Below, one piece after another: positions 44,184-52,951 of a stretch of 64,000 nt of DNA. The notes beneath the pieces are model-generated. The model was given only the letters and a program-made list of their open reading frames with translations, did no database searches and was not told the origin of the DNA. Each line of letters starts with the position of its first letter. The stretch's first letter is position 1. The translations under genes and the position numbers were made by a program. This stretch comes from Chryseobacterium sp. CY350 (lineage in GTDB: Bacteria; Bacteroidota; Bacteroidia; Flavobacteriales; Weeksellaceae): positions 62,001 through 126,000 of the forward strand of contig NZ_CP116034.1 in the NCBI RefSeq assembly GCF_027945075.1, written 5' to 3'.

Positions 44184-44555
44184 ATGAAAAACATATTGCT
44201 TATTTTTCTTGGTGGCGGATTTGGGAGTATTTTACGATATTTAATCTCAACTCAAACACAAAAACTCTGGACTATCAATTCTTTTCCTGTAGGAACATTA
44301 GTGGTGAATATATTGGGCTGCTTCATAATAGGGTTTCTTACGTCATACTTTTTTAAGAATGATAACTATTTGAAATATCTTTTGATCACAGGATTTTGTG
44401 GAGGTTTTACTACATTTTCCACTTTTTCTGTTGAGAATTATTCACTTTGGCAAAATCAGCAATACGGAATATTACTTTTATATGTTCTTATAAGTGTTGT
44501 ATTGGGTTTAGTAGCAGTAGTTATTGGGATGAAATCAAACATTTTGTTGTCGTAG
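44184..44555 (+). CDS. crcB: Fluoride efflux channel CrcB/Fluc
   Basis: A 123-residue, four-helix membrane protein that exports fluoride as a dimer. GGGFGSILRYLIS at the start, an Asn in VVNILGCFIIGF and the GFCGGFTTFSTFSVE signature are all present. No fluoride riboswitch could be recognised in the 80 bases upstream. Confidence 0.93.
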   Translation: MKNILLIFLGGGFGSILRYLISTQTQKLWTINSFPVGTLVVNILGCFIIGFLTSYFFKNDNYLKYLLITGFCGGFTTFSTFSVENYSLWQNQQYGILLLYVLISVVLGLVAVVIGMKSNILLS

Positions 44556-44627
44556 CATTTCTTAAAAAATAATCTGCCTGATTTTTAATAGATTATTAGT
44601 CGCCAACAAAATTTAATTCAAAATTAT

Positions 44628-44658
44628 TTTGCTGATATTGAAAAGTGTTTTATATTTG
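44628..44658 (+). promoter_or_regulatory. Promoter of tRNA-Ser
   Basis: TTTG (44628-44631), a 19-base spacer and TATATTTG (44651-44658), a perfect Bacteroidota promoter. The tRNA begins 36 bases after the box. Confidence 0.8.
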
Positions 44659-44694
44659 CACCACTGAAAAACAACGATATCATCGGAGTTCTTT

Positions 44695-44779
44695 GGAGAG
44701 ATGGCAGAGTGGTCGATTGCGATAGTCTTGAAAACTATTGACTGTAATAGGTCCGGGGGTTCGAATCCCTCTCTCTCCG
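44695..44779 (+). tRNA. tRNA-Ser (UGA)
   Basis: An 85-base tRNA with acceptor stem GGAGAGA/TCTCTCC (44695-44701 with 44772-44778), anticodon stem ATAGT/ACTAT around loop CTTGAAA (anticodon TGA), a long variable arm (type II tRNA, as for Ser) and a T-stem GGGGG/CCCTC around the TTCGAAT loop. The 3' CCA is not encoded and must be added. Confidence 0.96.
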
Positions 44780-44803
44780 CTGGTTGAGATACTAAATTTA
44801 AAC

Positions 44804-44840
44804 AAACCCTTGTTAATTAAATGATTAGCAAGGGTTTTTT
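44804..44840 (+). terminator. Intrinsic terminator after tRNA-Ser
   Basis: A 9-bp stem AAACCCTTG/CAAGGGTTT (44804-44812 with 44829-44837) with a T run at its end. Confidence 0.75.
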
Positions 44841-44976
44841 GTGTTCAGTATGATCACTACATGTTAGTACATTACGATATTCATTGTTTAAGTAGCAGAA
44901 AAAGAATGATTATCAACATTGCACGAAATTTGTAGCTTACGTTCTTCATATTCTATACTAACATTATTATATCGAA

Positions 44977-46074
44977 ATGAAAGAAATTACTGATATTTTA
45001 GAATCCTATCGCACCGCACTTCTTGAAGGGAAAAAAACAGCACTTGCAACGGTTGTTAAAGTAGAAGGTTCTTCATACAGACAGCCAGGCGCAAGAATGT
45101 TGGTTACTGAAGACGGAATTTTAACGGGAGCTATCAGCGGAGGTTGTCTGGAGGGTGACGCCTTACGAAAAGCACTTCTTGCAATACATCAAAAACAGAA
45201 TAAACTCGTCACATATGATACGAGCGAAGAAGGATTGTTAGAATTTAATGTACAATTAGGTTGCAATGGCATTGTTAATATTTTATTTGAATTTATTGAT
45301 TCTCAAGACCCACAAAATCCTTTAGAAATAATTCGAAAAGTTCTGGAGAAAAGGTGTGATTCTGTTATTACAACTATTTTTTCATTAAAGAGAAATGCCG
45401 TTCAGATCGGAACGGTCAATGTATTTCAGGGAGATAAAAGTTGTTATAATGACATTCATTCTTTGGAAAGTGAAATGTTAAACATTCTGGAAAAAAAATC
45501 TACACATATTAAAAATTTTGAAATTAATAGTGAGGAGCAAAATGTATTATTTCAATATATCGCCCCGCCTGTTTCTTTACTGATTGCAGGAGCGGGAAAT
45601 GACGTGCAGCCGGTTGTGAAAATGGCAGACCTGTTAGGTTGGGAAGTCACGGTAGGCGAAGGCAGAGCTGCCCATTGTACTAGCAAAAGATTTCCGCTAG
45701 CTAAAAATATTGTAGTTGGAAAGCCTGATGATCTCATTCAGATTGAAATTGATCATAGAACCTATTGTATTCTGATGACTCACAATTACAAGTACGATCT
45801 TGAGGTGTTAAAATTGGTTTTAAAAACAGACTGTCCTTACATTGGAATTCTTGGTCCAAAAACAAAGCTTCACAGAATGTTTGATGATTTAAAGTTGGAC
45901 GGTTTTATACTTACAGATAAAGATTATCAACGGATCTATGGCCCGATTGGTCTGGATATTGGTGCAGAAACATCTGAAGAAATTGCGTTATCTGTTATTT
46001 CCGAGATAAAAGCCGTTGTTGAAGACCGAAAAGGAACTTCTCTACGCCACAAAACCGAAAAAATTCATTCGTAA
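44977..46074 (+). CDS. xdhC: XdhC/CoxI-family molybdenum-cofactor maturation protein
   Basis: A 365-residue protein. The N-terminal XdhC/CoxI domain shows SSYRQPGARMLV and GAISGGCLEGD, which bind the cofactor, and the C-terminal half is a Rossmann-like domain (LLIAGAGNDVQPVVKMADLLGWEV). XdhC proteins hold and guide sulfuration of the Mo-cofactor before insertion into xanthine-dehydrogenase-type enzymes. It opens the Moco island that ends with such an enzyme, so assignment is well supported. Confidence 0.9.
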   Translation: MKEITDILESYRTALLEGKKTALATVVKVEGSSYRQPGARMLVTEDGILTGAISGGCLEGDALRKALLAIHQKQNKLVTYDTSEEGLLEFNVQLGCNGIVNILFEFIDSQDPQNPLEIIRKVLEKRCDSVITTIFSLKRNAVQIGTVNVFQGDKSCYNDIHSLESEMLNILEKKSTHIKNFEINSEEQNVLFQYIAPPVSLLIAGAGNDVQPVVKMADLLGWEVTVGEGRAAHCTSKRFPLAKNIVVGKPDDLIQIEIDHRTYCILMTHNYKYDLEVLKLVLKTDCPYIGILGPKTKLHRMFDDLKLDGFILTDKDYQRIYGPIGLDIGAETSEEIALSVISEIKAVVEDRKGTSLRHKTEKIHS

Positions 46075-46098
46075 AAAAGCTTTCCAAAAATTAATTAC

Positions 46099-47079
46099 AT
46101 GATTAAAGATACTTTCGGCAGAATACACAACTATCTGAGAATTTCACTCACAGATAACTGCAACCTGCGATGTTTTTATTGTATGCCGGAAGAAAAATAT
46201 GCTTTTGCACCTGCCGCAAAACTTATGCAAGTCCAAGAGATTGAGACGATTGTAAAGCTGTTTGTAGATCACGGTGTCAAAAAAATTAGATTGACAGGCG
46301 GTGAACCTCTGGTACGAAAAGACGCTCCAAAGATTTTAAAATCTCTAGGAAAGTTAAATGTAGAATTGGCAATTACGACCAACGGCATCCGCGTGAATGA
46401 GATGCTGATAGAGTTATTAGAAGCCAACATTAAAACGGTCAACGTAAGTCTTGATACACTTCAACGGGAAAAATTTTTAAAGATCACAAGAAGAGATTTA
46501 TTTGATCGTGTAAGAAAAAATATTGATCTTTTATTGGAAAATAATGTTCGGGTAAAGATCAACGTAGTTATCATGAAAGGTTTAAATGATGATGAAATTT
46601 TATCTTTTATCCAATTGACAAAAAATCATAATCTGGAGGTTAGGTTTATAGAATTTATGCCTTTCACCGGAAATTTGTGGACCAGTAATCAGGTTTATAC
46701 TTTGCACGAAATTTTATTGAAAGTCAGTTCGAGGTATGATATTATTCCTGTAGAACCTCTGCCAAATGATACTTCCAGCAAATACCGAATTGATGGGCAC
46801 AGCGGGGCATTTGCGGTCATCAGTACAATGAGCCAGCCTTTTTGTGATACCTGTAACAGAATGAGACTCACTGCTGACGGCAAACTAAAAAACTGTCTTT
46901 TTAGTAAGGATGAAACTGATCTACTTGGAGCCTTGCGTAACGGTGAAGATATTTTGCCGCTCATAACGCAGACAATGATGTCAAAAGCAAAAGCTTTGGG
47001 CGGCCAATTTAGCGGTGTTTTTGAGGATATCGATGTCTCGAAACTTGAAAACAGAAGTATGATTACAATAGGCGGCTAA
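46099..47079 (+). CDS. moaA: GTP 3',8-cyclase MoaA
   Basis: A 326-residue radical-SAM enzyme for the first step of Mo-cofactor synthesis. The N-terminal cluster motif CxxxCxxC is at residues 21, 25 and 28, the C-terminal cluster at CDTCNRMRLTADGKLKNC, and the chain ends with the functional double glycine (IGG). It overlaps the next gene by one base. Confidence 0.96.
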   Translation: MIKDTFGRIHNYLRISLTDNCNLRCFYCMPEEKYAFAPAAKLMQVQEIETIVKLFVDHGVKKIRLTGGEPLVRKDAPKILKSLGKLNVELAITTNGIRVNEMLIELLEANIKTVNVSLDTLQREKFLKITRRDLFDRVRKNIDLLLENNVRVKINVVIMKGLNDDEILSFIQLTKNHNLEVRFIEFMPFTGNLWTSNQVYTLHEILLKVSSRYDIIPVEPLPNDTSSKYRIDGHSGAFAVISTMSQPFCDTCNRMRLTADGKLKNCLFSKDETDLLGALRNGEDILPLITQTMMSKAKALGGQFSGVFEDIDVSKLENRSMITIGG

Positions 47080-47660
47080 TGGATACAGGAATATTGATTT
47101 TAGCAGCGGGAAATTCTTCGCGACTAGGAGAGCCAAAGCAATTATTAAAATTTAATGGTACATCGCTCCTCCGGAATGTTACTGAAGAAGCCTTAAAAAC
47201 AACGCAGAATATTGTGATGGTAACAGGTTTTAATCATACTTTACTTGTTAAAGAAGTAGAAAATCTGAACGTTATTGCAGTTGAAAACCTAAATTGGAAG
47301 GATGGAATGGGGTCATCAATTAGGGTGGGAATTAATAAGCTTTTAAAAGCATTTCCAGATATTGAGAACTGTATCATTGCAGTTTGTGATCAGCCTTACA
47401 TCACTTCATCGGTTTTTAATGAATTAATTCAGAAGCATAAAGAAACTTTAAAAGGAATTGTGGCATCGAAATATTCTGGAATATTGGGAACGCCAGTTTT
47501 ATTTGAACAAAAATATTTCAAACACCTTCTGAATCTCACGGGAAATGAAGGTGCCAGACGAATGATTCAGAAATTTAAAGAAGACATTGCTGAAGTCAGT
47601 TTTGAAAAAGGAGCTATTGATATTGATACTCCGCAGGATTATAAAAATTTAACTTCATGA
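47079..47660 (+). CDS. Molybdenum-cofactor nucleotidyltransferase (MobA/MocA-like)
   Basis: A 193-residue nucleotidyltransferase with ILAAGNSSRLGEPKQLLKF (nucleotide binding, about 6-24) and CDQPYIT near residue 106. MocA adds CMP and MobA GMP to molybdopterin; XdhC context suggests the MocA type, since xanthine-dehydrogenase-like enzymes use the cytidine or unmodified cofactor. The precise nucleotide cannot be told. Overlaps the next gene by four bases. Confidence 0.82.
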   Translation: MDTGILILAAGNSSRLGEPKQLLKFNGTSLLRNVTEEALKTTQNIVMVTGFNHTLLVKEVENLNVIAVENLNWKDGMGSSIRVGINKLLKAFPDIENCIIAVCDQPYITSSVFNELIQKHKETLKGIVASKYSGILGTPVLFEQKYFKHLLNLTGNEGARRMIQKFKEDIAEVSFEKGAIDIDTPQDYKNLTS

Positions 47661-48841
47661 AAATGATTTCTGTAGAGGAAGCAAAAAAAATTATTTCCCA
47701 ATCTGCTTTATCAAAAAGGAGTGAAGTTATTGAGCTTTCGAAAGCTTTCGGGCTGGTAACTTCTGAAGATATAATTGCATCGGTAGATATTCCAAACTTT
47801 GCACAGTCATCAATGGATGGATATGCTTTCAAATTTAAAGATAAAGATCTTTTGCTGAATGTTGTAGGAGAAATGGCGGCCGGAACTTCTCAGCAACTAA
47901 CACTATATGATGGTGAAGCGGCAAGAATTTTCACTGGTGCGCCTCTGCCAAACAATTCTGATACAGTGGTGATGCAGGAAAAGATTCGCTTTGAAAATAA
48001 TTTTCTTATTGTTGACGATCAGGATATTTTGCAGGGAAATAACGTCCGTCCGAAAGGCGCCGAAGTGAAAAAAGGTGAGCTGGCAATGCACAAAGGTACT
48101 CATCTTTCTGCCGCTGCGATCGGATTTCTCGCCGGAATCGGATGTTCCCACGTTAAGGTCTATGCCCCACCAAAAGTTGCGATCATTCTTACGGGGAGTG
48201 AACTGCAGGATCCCGGAAATCCTTTGGAATTTGGTCAGGTTTATGAAGCCAATTCTTATCAGTTAAAAGCAGTTTTAAAGCAAATAGGAATTAATGATAT
48301 TGAGACTTTTAAAGCCAATGACGATCCAAAGGTGTTGCATAAAGTTCTTGAAAAAGCAATTGACAATTATGACGTTATTTTACTCAATGGAGGCGTAAGC
48401 GTGGGAGATTATGATTTCGTTACCCAGGTTGCGAATACTTGTGGTGTGGAAGAAAAATTTCACAAAATAAGTCAAAAACCTGGCAAACCGCTTTTTTTTG
48501 GAACGAAAGATGAGAAATTGATTTTTGGACTGCCTGGTAATCCGTCATCATCACTCACTTGTTTTTATGAATATGTATTACCTGCGCTTGAAAACATCAT
48601 GGGATTGCCATCTCAATTAAAGGAAATCAAAGCCAAAGCGACTCACGACTACCATAAAAATCCGGGGCTCACCCATTTTTTGAAAGCATTTTACAACAAT
48701 GGGAATGTAACACCTCTTCATGCTCAGGAATCGTTCAGACTTCATTCTTTCGCACAGGCCAATTGCCTGCTTGTTTTGCCTGAAGAATCTCTAGGCTGCA
48801 AAGTAGATGATGAGGTGACGGTTCATCTTTTGCCAATTTAA
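47657..48841 (+). CDS. moeA: Molybdopterin molybdenumtransferase MoeA
   Basis: A 394-residue enzyme that inserts molybdate into adenylated molybdopterin. MDGYAFKFKDKDL (near 51-63), VSVGDYDFV and LPGNPSSS are the family marks, and the C-terminal domain IV ends at about residue 394. Overlaps the nucleotidyltransferase gene by four bases (ATGA). Confidence 0.95.
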   Translation: MKMISVEEAKKIISQSALSKRSEVIELSKAFGLVTSEDIIASVDIPNFAQSSMDGYAFKFKDKDLLLNVVGEMAAGTSQQLTLYDGEAARIFTGAPLPNNSDTVVMQEKIRFENNFLIVDDQDILQGNNVRPKGAEVKKGELAMHKGTHLSAAAIGFLAGIGCSHVKVYAPPKVAIILTGSELQDPGNPLEFGQVYEANSYQLKAVLKQIGINDIETFKANDDPKVLHKVLEKAIDNYDVILLNGGVSVGDYDFVTQVANTCGVEEKFHKISQKPGKPLFFGTKDEKLIFGLPGNPSSSLTCFYEYVLPALENIMGLPSQLKEIKAKATHDYHKNPGLTHFLKAFYNNGNVTPLHAQESFRLHSFAQANCLLVLPEESLGCKVDDEVTVHLLPI

Positions 48842-48864
48842 AATCAGATAAAAAGTCAAATACG

Positions 48865-49599
48865 ATGTCTTTAGAAATATTTTATGGAATTCTTTTCTTT
48901 GTTGCCTTTCTGTACGCTGCCGTCGGACATGGCGGTGCGAGCGGATATTTAGCCTTAATGGCGTTATATGGCGTCGCCCCGGAAGAGATGAAACCCACCG
49001 CGTTGATGCTTAACCTTTTTGTTTCTCTCACCTCGTTTATTCAGTATTACCGAGGTGGATATTTTTCTAAAAAGCTATTTATTCCTATAGCGGCAGCATC
49101 TGTTCCTATGGCATTTCTAGGTGGAATGATCACTGTTGAAGAGAACATCTATAAACGAATTCTAGGGTTGTTGCTCCTGTTTCCTGTTATCCGTTTTTTC
49201 TTTTTTAAAAATGTGAATGATGATGACCTTAAATCTCACAATACAACGGTCGCTGCTGTTACCGGCGGAGTAGTAGGATTACTTTCAGGGATGATCGGCA
49301 TTGGAGGCGGAATTATTCTTTCTCCCATTTTGCTCCTTCTGCAATGGACGAACCAAAAGCAGACTGCGGCAATAAGCGCAGCATTTATCTTCGTAAATTC
49401 TGTGGCAGGATTAGGAGGAATGTTGACGCAGGGAATATCTTTTACCGCAAATATGATGATGTACATTATTGTCGCTTTCTGCGGTGGAATGTTAGGAGCT
49501 TATTTCGGCTCAAAAAAATTCAATCAGAATATTTTAAAATACGTTTTGGCTACCGTTCTGTTGATGGCTTCCTATAAATTGTTGTTGACAAAAGCATGA
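48865..49599 (+). CDS. TauE/SafE-family membrane transporter
   Basis: A 244-residue inner-membrane protein with about seven or eight helices. The two family repeats are seen as VGHGGASGYLALMAL near residue 20 and GMIGIGGGIILSPILLLL near 140. Members move sulfite, sulfonates or other organosulfur anions out of or into the cell. Position in a Mo-cofactor operon, with no modABC in the window, raises the possibility of molybdate or sulfur-anion transport for the pathway; this is inference. Confidence 0.85.
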   Translation: MSLEIFYGILFFVAFLYAAVGHGGASGYLALMALYGVAPEEMKPTALMLNLFVSLTSFIQYYRGGYFSKKLFIPIAAASVPMAFLGGMITVEENIYKRILGLLLLFPVIRFFFFKNVNDDDLKSHNTTVAAVTGGVVGLLSGMIGIGGGIILSPILLLLQWTNQKQTAAISAAFIFVNSVAGLGGMLTQGISFTANMMMYIIVAFCGGMLGAYFGSKKFNQNILKYVLATVLLMASYKLLLTKA

Positions 49600-49640
49600 T
49601 AATTAAGTTTTTAAGTATTTTTAATTAAAGTGACATTGTT

Positions 49641-49871
49641 ATGAAAATAAAAATATTAGCATTTGGACAGATTGCAGAAATTACAGGAAAAGAATTTGCA
49701 ATAGAAGCTGAAAATCTGGCTTCTTTAGAAAGACTTTTAATTCAAAAATTTCCCAATCTTACAGATAAGAAATTTGCATTCGCCGTTAATAAAAAACTGG
49801 TGAAAGATCATGCAACTGTTTTGAATGAAAATGATGTTGTGGCTTTAATGCCGCCTTATTCAGGAGGATAG
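49641..49871 (+). CDS. moaD: Molybdopterin-synthase sulfur carrier MoaD
   Basis: A 76-residue ubiquitin-fold protein ending in the thiocarboxylate-bearing Gly-Gly (YSGG). Carries the sulfur atoms for converting precursor Z to molybdopterin in a complex with MoaE. The activating MoeB gene follows one base later. Confidence 0.9.
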   Translation: MKIKILAFGQIAEITGKEFAIEAENLASLERLLIQKFPNLTDKKFAFAVNKKLVKDHATVLNENDVVALMPPYSGG

Positions 49872-49872
49872 T

Positions 49873-50994
49873 ATGGAAAAATATAATGAAAGATATGCCC
49901 GACATTATGCGCTGTCTGACTTTGGTTTTGAAGGTCAGCAAAAAATGATGGAGGCAAAAGTTTTGGTAATTGGTGCGGGCGGTCTGGGTTGTCCGGTTTT
50001 GCAGTATTTGTCCGCAGCAGGAATTGGAGTGATCGGGATTGTAGATCATGACCATGTTTCTCTCAGTAACCTTCAAAGGCAGACCCTTTATACCACTGAT
50101 GATATTGGCAAGCAAAAATCTGAAGTTGCTGCTTCCAGACTGGCTCTTATGAATCCTGAAAATGAGATAGTTAATTATTCAATCGAACTAACGTCAAATA
50201 ATGCATGGAAAATTATCTCAGAATATGATATCGTTGTAGATTGTACTGATAATTTTGCATCGAGATACCTGATCAATGATGCTTGTGTTTTGTTAAATAA
50301 ACCTTTAATATTTGGCGCGATTTATAAGTACGAAGGTCAGGTTGCCGTATTCAATTTATCCTCAGAAAAGAAAGACAGAGTCCACTATCGACATCTTTTT
50401 CCTGAGTCCCCGAAGCCTGATGATGTTCAGAATTGTAACGACGTGGGAGTCCTCGGTGTACTTCCGGGAATGATCGGGATGATGCAGGCCAATGAGGTTA
50501 TCAAAATAATTACAGGTTTAGGCGAAGTTTTAGATGGAAAACTTTTGACTTTTAATATGCTCACTTACGAAACTTATATCCTTGATATTTCGATTGAGCA
50601 GTCAGCCGAAAATTTGATTCCCAACAATAGAAAAACTTTTGAAGCAACAGATTACAGCATCCTTTGCGGAATTTCTAAAACAAATATCAATGATTTAAGT
50701 CCAGATCATTTCACTGCAATGATTTCTTTTGATGATACTTTAACGATCGACGTCAGGGAACTTAATGAGCTTCCGGCAGTTGATTTTAAGCATATTCAAA
50801 TTCCTCTTTCGCAGCTGAATGAGAGATTATCTGAATTAAAAACCTTCAATATTGTACTCTTCTGTCAGAGTGGGAAAAGAAGTTTGAAAGCGGCGGAGAT
50901 TTTGATGAATCATTTCGGGGATACCAAAAAAATCAGCCATCTCAAAGGTGGCATTACAGCATTTAAGCAAGAAAAAAATGAACAGAAAGATTAA
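49873..50994 (+). CDS. moeB: MoeB/ThiF-type adenylyltransferase fused to a rhodanese domain
   Basis: A 373-residue protein that adenylates the C-terminus of MoaD and probably supplies its sulfur. The E1-like domain (1 to about 250) shows GAGGLG (35-40), LQRQ (67-70) and VDCTDN (122-127). The rhodanese domain (about 275-365) has its active Cys331 in CQSGKRS. The zinc CxxC pair normally seen at CYRC is replaced by His171-Tyr-Arg-His174; only one Cys is left at the second site. See the finding on this substitution. Overlaps moaE by 17 bases. Confidence 0.9.
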   Translation: MEKYNERYARHYALSDFGFEGQQKMMEAKVLVIGAGGLGCPVLQYLSAAGIGVIGIVDHDHVSLSNLQRQTLYTTDDIGKQKSEVAASRLALMNPENEIVNYSIELTSNNAWKIISEYDIVVDCTDNFASRYLINDACVLLNKPLIFGAIYKYEGQVAVFNLSSEKKDRVHYRHLFPESPKPDDVQNCNDVGVLGVLPGMIGMMQANEVIKIITGLGEVLDGKLLTFNMLTYETYILDISIEQSAENLIPNNRKTFEATDYSILCGISKTNINDLSPDHFTAMISFDDTLTIDVRELNELPAVDFKHIQIPLSQLNERLSELKTFNIVLFCQSGKRSLKAAEILMNHFGDTKKISHLKGGITAFKQEKNEQKD

Positions 50995-51418
50995 AAATAT
51001 TTTTACAAACGGTGCGATAAGTCCGGCTTTTATTGCTGAAAGCATCGCTAAGCACTCATCAAAAAAAGATATAGGCGCACACAGTATTTTTCTTGGTCAG
51101 ATCAGAGAAGATATTATCGAAGGCAAAACCGTACAGGCCATCGATTATACAGCTTACGAGGATATGGTTTTAGAAAAAATGCATGAAATAAGAGAAGAGA
51201 TATTCCTTAAATATGATCTTACCTGTATGCACATTTACCACAGTCTTGGTATTGTAAAGTCGGGTGAAATCTGTCTTTTTGTTTTTACATCTTCAAAGCA
51301 CAGAATTGCGGCAACAGAAGCTTGTAACGAAATTGTAGAACGCATAAAATCTGAACTTCAAATTTGGGGAAGAGAAATTTTTAATGATGAATCACACCAG
51401 TGGAAAGTAAATAAATAA
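50978..51418 (+). CDS. moaE: Molybdopterin synthase catalytic subunit MoaE
   Basis: A 146-residue enzyme that, with MoaD, converts cyclic pyranopterin monophosphate to molybdopterin. HSIFLGQIRED, IDYTAYEDMVLEKMHEI and FVFTSSKHRIAATEACNEIVERIK mark the family. The ATG at 50978 is preferred because an upstream in-frame ATG lies well inside moeB; overlap with moeB is then 17 bases. Confidence 0.93.
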   Translation: MNRKIKNIFTNGAISPAFIAESIAKHSSKKDIGAHSIFLGQIREDIIEGKTVQAIDYTAYEDMVLEKMHEIREEIFLKYDLTCMHIYHSLGIVKSGEICLFVFTSSKHRIAATEACNEIVERIKSELQIWGREIFNDESHQWKVNK

Positions 51419-51419
51419 T

Positions 51420-52328
51420 ATGGTAGACATTACACACAAATCCTTCACGCTAAGAAAAGCCATTGCGACGGCAACGGTAAAAACCTCTTCAGAGAAAACC
51501 ATTTCTGCGATTGAAAACCGAACGGTTCCAAAAGGAGATATTTTTGAATTTTCGCGTGCTTCTGCTTTATTTGCTGTGAAAAAAACCAGCGATGTCATCC
51601 CGGATTGTCATCCTTTACCGGTTGAGTATACATCAGTTACTTTTAAAATTAAAAATCTGTCGGTGATAATTTCTGTGGAAGTTCACACCATCTATAAAAC
51701 CGGAGTTGAAGTAGAGGCGATGCACGGCGCTTCTGTTGCAGCATTGGTAATGTACGATATGCTGAAACCTATTGATAAAAAAGTAGAAATAGAGAATATC
51801 CGTTTAGTAGAGAAACAGGGAGGCAAAACCGATCTTAATAAATTTCTAAACAATGAATTGAAAGTTGCTGTTGTAGTATGTTCCGATTCTGTGTCTAAAG
51901 GTTTAAAAGAAGATTCATCTGGTAAAGCGATCTGTGACGCTTTAGAAAAATATCAGATTAGCAATGTTGATTATCAAGTCATTCCAGATGATTTTGACAC
52001 TATTCAAAAAACTTTAAAAAAGCTCAAAGACAATGATCACGATCTTGTTATCTTCACGGGCGGAACAGGACTTTCATCACGAGATCAGACTCCCGATGCA
52101 GTTTCGCCAATGATTGACCGACCTATTCCCGGAATAATGGAGACCGCCAGAAATTACGGACAGCAGAGAATTAAAACAGCGATGTTGTCGCGAGGCGTTG
52201 CAGGTTTTTCGGGACATACACTCGTAATTACCTTGCCGGGTTCCAAAAAAGCGGTGGAGGAATCAATGGAGGCTCTTTTTCCTCAGATCCTGCATGTTTT
52301 TCAACTTAATGACAATAAGATTCATTAG
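51420..52328 (+). CDS. moaCB: Bifunctional MoaC/MoaB Mo-cofactor protein
   Basis: A 302-residue fusion. Residues 1 to about 150 are MoaC (cyclic pyranopterin monophosphate synthase, partner of MoaA) with PDCHPLPVEYTSV, HGASVAALVMYDMLK carrying the catalytic Lys, and EKQGGKTD. Residues about 155 to 302 are MoaB/MogA-like with VVCSDSVSKG, FTGGTGLSSRDQTPDA and the final LPGSKKAVEES. It finishes the Moco set. Ends before a strong terminator. Confidence 0.95.
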   Translation: MVDITHKSFTLRKAIATATVKTSSEKTISAIENRTVPKGDIFEFSRASALFAVKKTSDVIPDCHPLPVEYTSVTFKIKNLSVIISVEVHTIYKTGVEVEAMHGASVAALVMYDMLKPIDKKVEIENIRLVEKQGGKTDLNKFLNNELKVAVVVCSDSVSKGLKEDSSGKAICDALEKYQISNVDYQVIPDDFDTIQKTLKKLKDNDHDLVIFTGGTGLSSRDQTPDAVSPMIDRPIPGIMETARNYGQQRIKTAMLSRGVAGFSGHTLVITLPGSKKAVEESMEALFPQILHVFQLNDNKIH

Positions 52329-52403
52329 AAAAAATCAAAATTTACGTTCTATTTACTCTTAAATGGTTTGATTATAAATTAGGTCTAAATGATACCACAA
52401 TAT

Positions 52404-52433
52404 CCGTTATGTCAGCATAACGGCTTTTTTTTT
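52404..52433 (+). terminator. Intrinsic terminator after moaCB
   Basis: Perfect 8-bp stem CCGTTATG/CATAACGG (52404-52411 with 52416-52423), TCAG loop, nine-base T run. It separates the cofactor genes from the Mo-hydroxylase genes. Confidence 0.87.
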
Positions 52434-52465
52434 GTAATAGAAGACTCAGACCAAATCTGAACATT

Positions 52466-52951
52466 ATGAATACCACCGAAAAAAAATCCATCACACTTAA
52501 CGTGAATGGTCAGGATTATAATCTTGAAATATTGCCCTGGGTCTCGCTCTTAGATGCTTTAAGGGAAAAAATACATCTCACAGGTACCAAAAAAGGCTGT
52601 GATCACGGGCAATGTGGTGCATGCACGGTTTTGATTGATGGTAAAAGAGTACTTAGTTGTCTCAGCCTTGCGGTAATGAAGGAACACACCGAAATAAAAA
52701 CTATTGAAGGTATTGCAGATAACGGGAATTTGCATCCTATCCAGCAGGCATTTATTGATCACGACGCTTTTCAGTGCGGCTACTGTACACCCGGACAGAT
52801 TTGTAGTGCAATCGGACTTCTAAATGAAAATAAAGCTACTACACGAGAAGAAGTTCAGGATCTCATGAGCGGTAATCTCTGCCGTTGCGGTGCCAACAGA
52901 GGAATTATTAACGCTGTAATGGCAGTAAAAGAAAACGCATCACATGAATAA
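52466..52951 (+). CDS. [2Fe-2S] subunit of a xanthine-dehydrogenase-family Mo-hydroxylase (PaoA-like)
   Basis: A 161-residue protein with two [2Fe-2S] clusters: a plant-ferredoxin type (Cys45, 50, 53 and 65) and a helical type (Cys104, 107, 139 and 141). It hands electrons from the Mo site to FAD. Unlike E. coli PaoA it has no Tat signal (no twin Arg), so the complex is probably cytoplasmic. Overlaps the FAD subunit gene by 8 bases. Confidence 0.93.
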   Translation: MNTTEKKSITLNVNGQDYNLEILPWVSLLDALREKIHLTGTKKGCDHGQCGACTVLIDGKRVLSCLSLAVMKEHTEIKTIEGIADNGNLHPIQQAFIDHDAFQCGYCTPGQICSAIGLLNENKATTREEVQDLMSGNLCRCGANRGIINAVMAVKENASHE

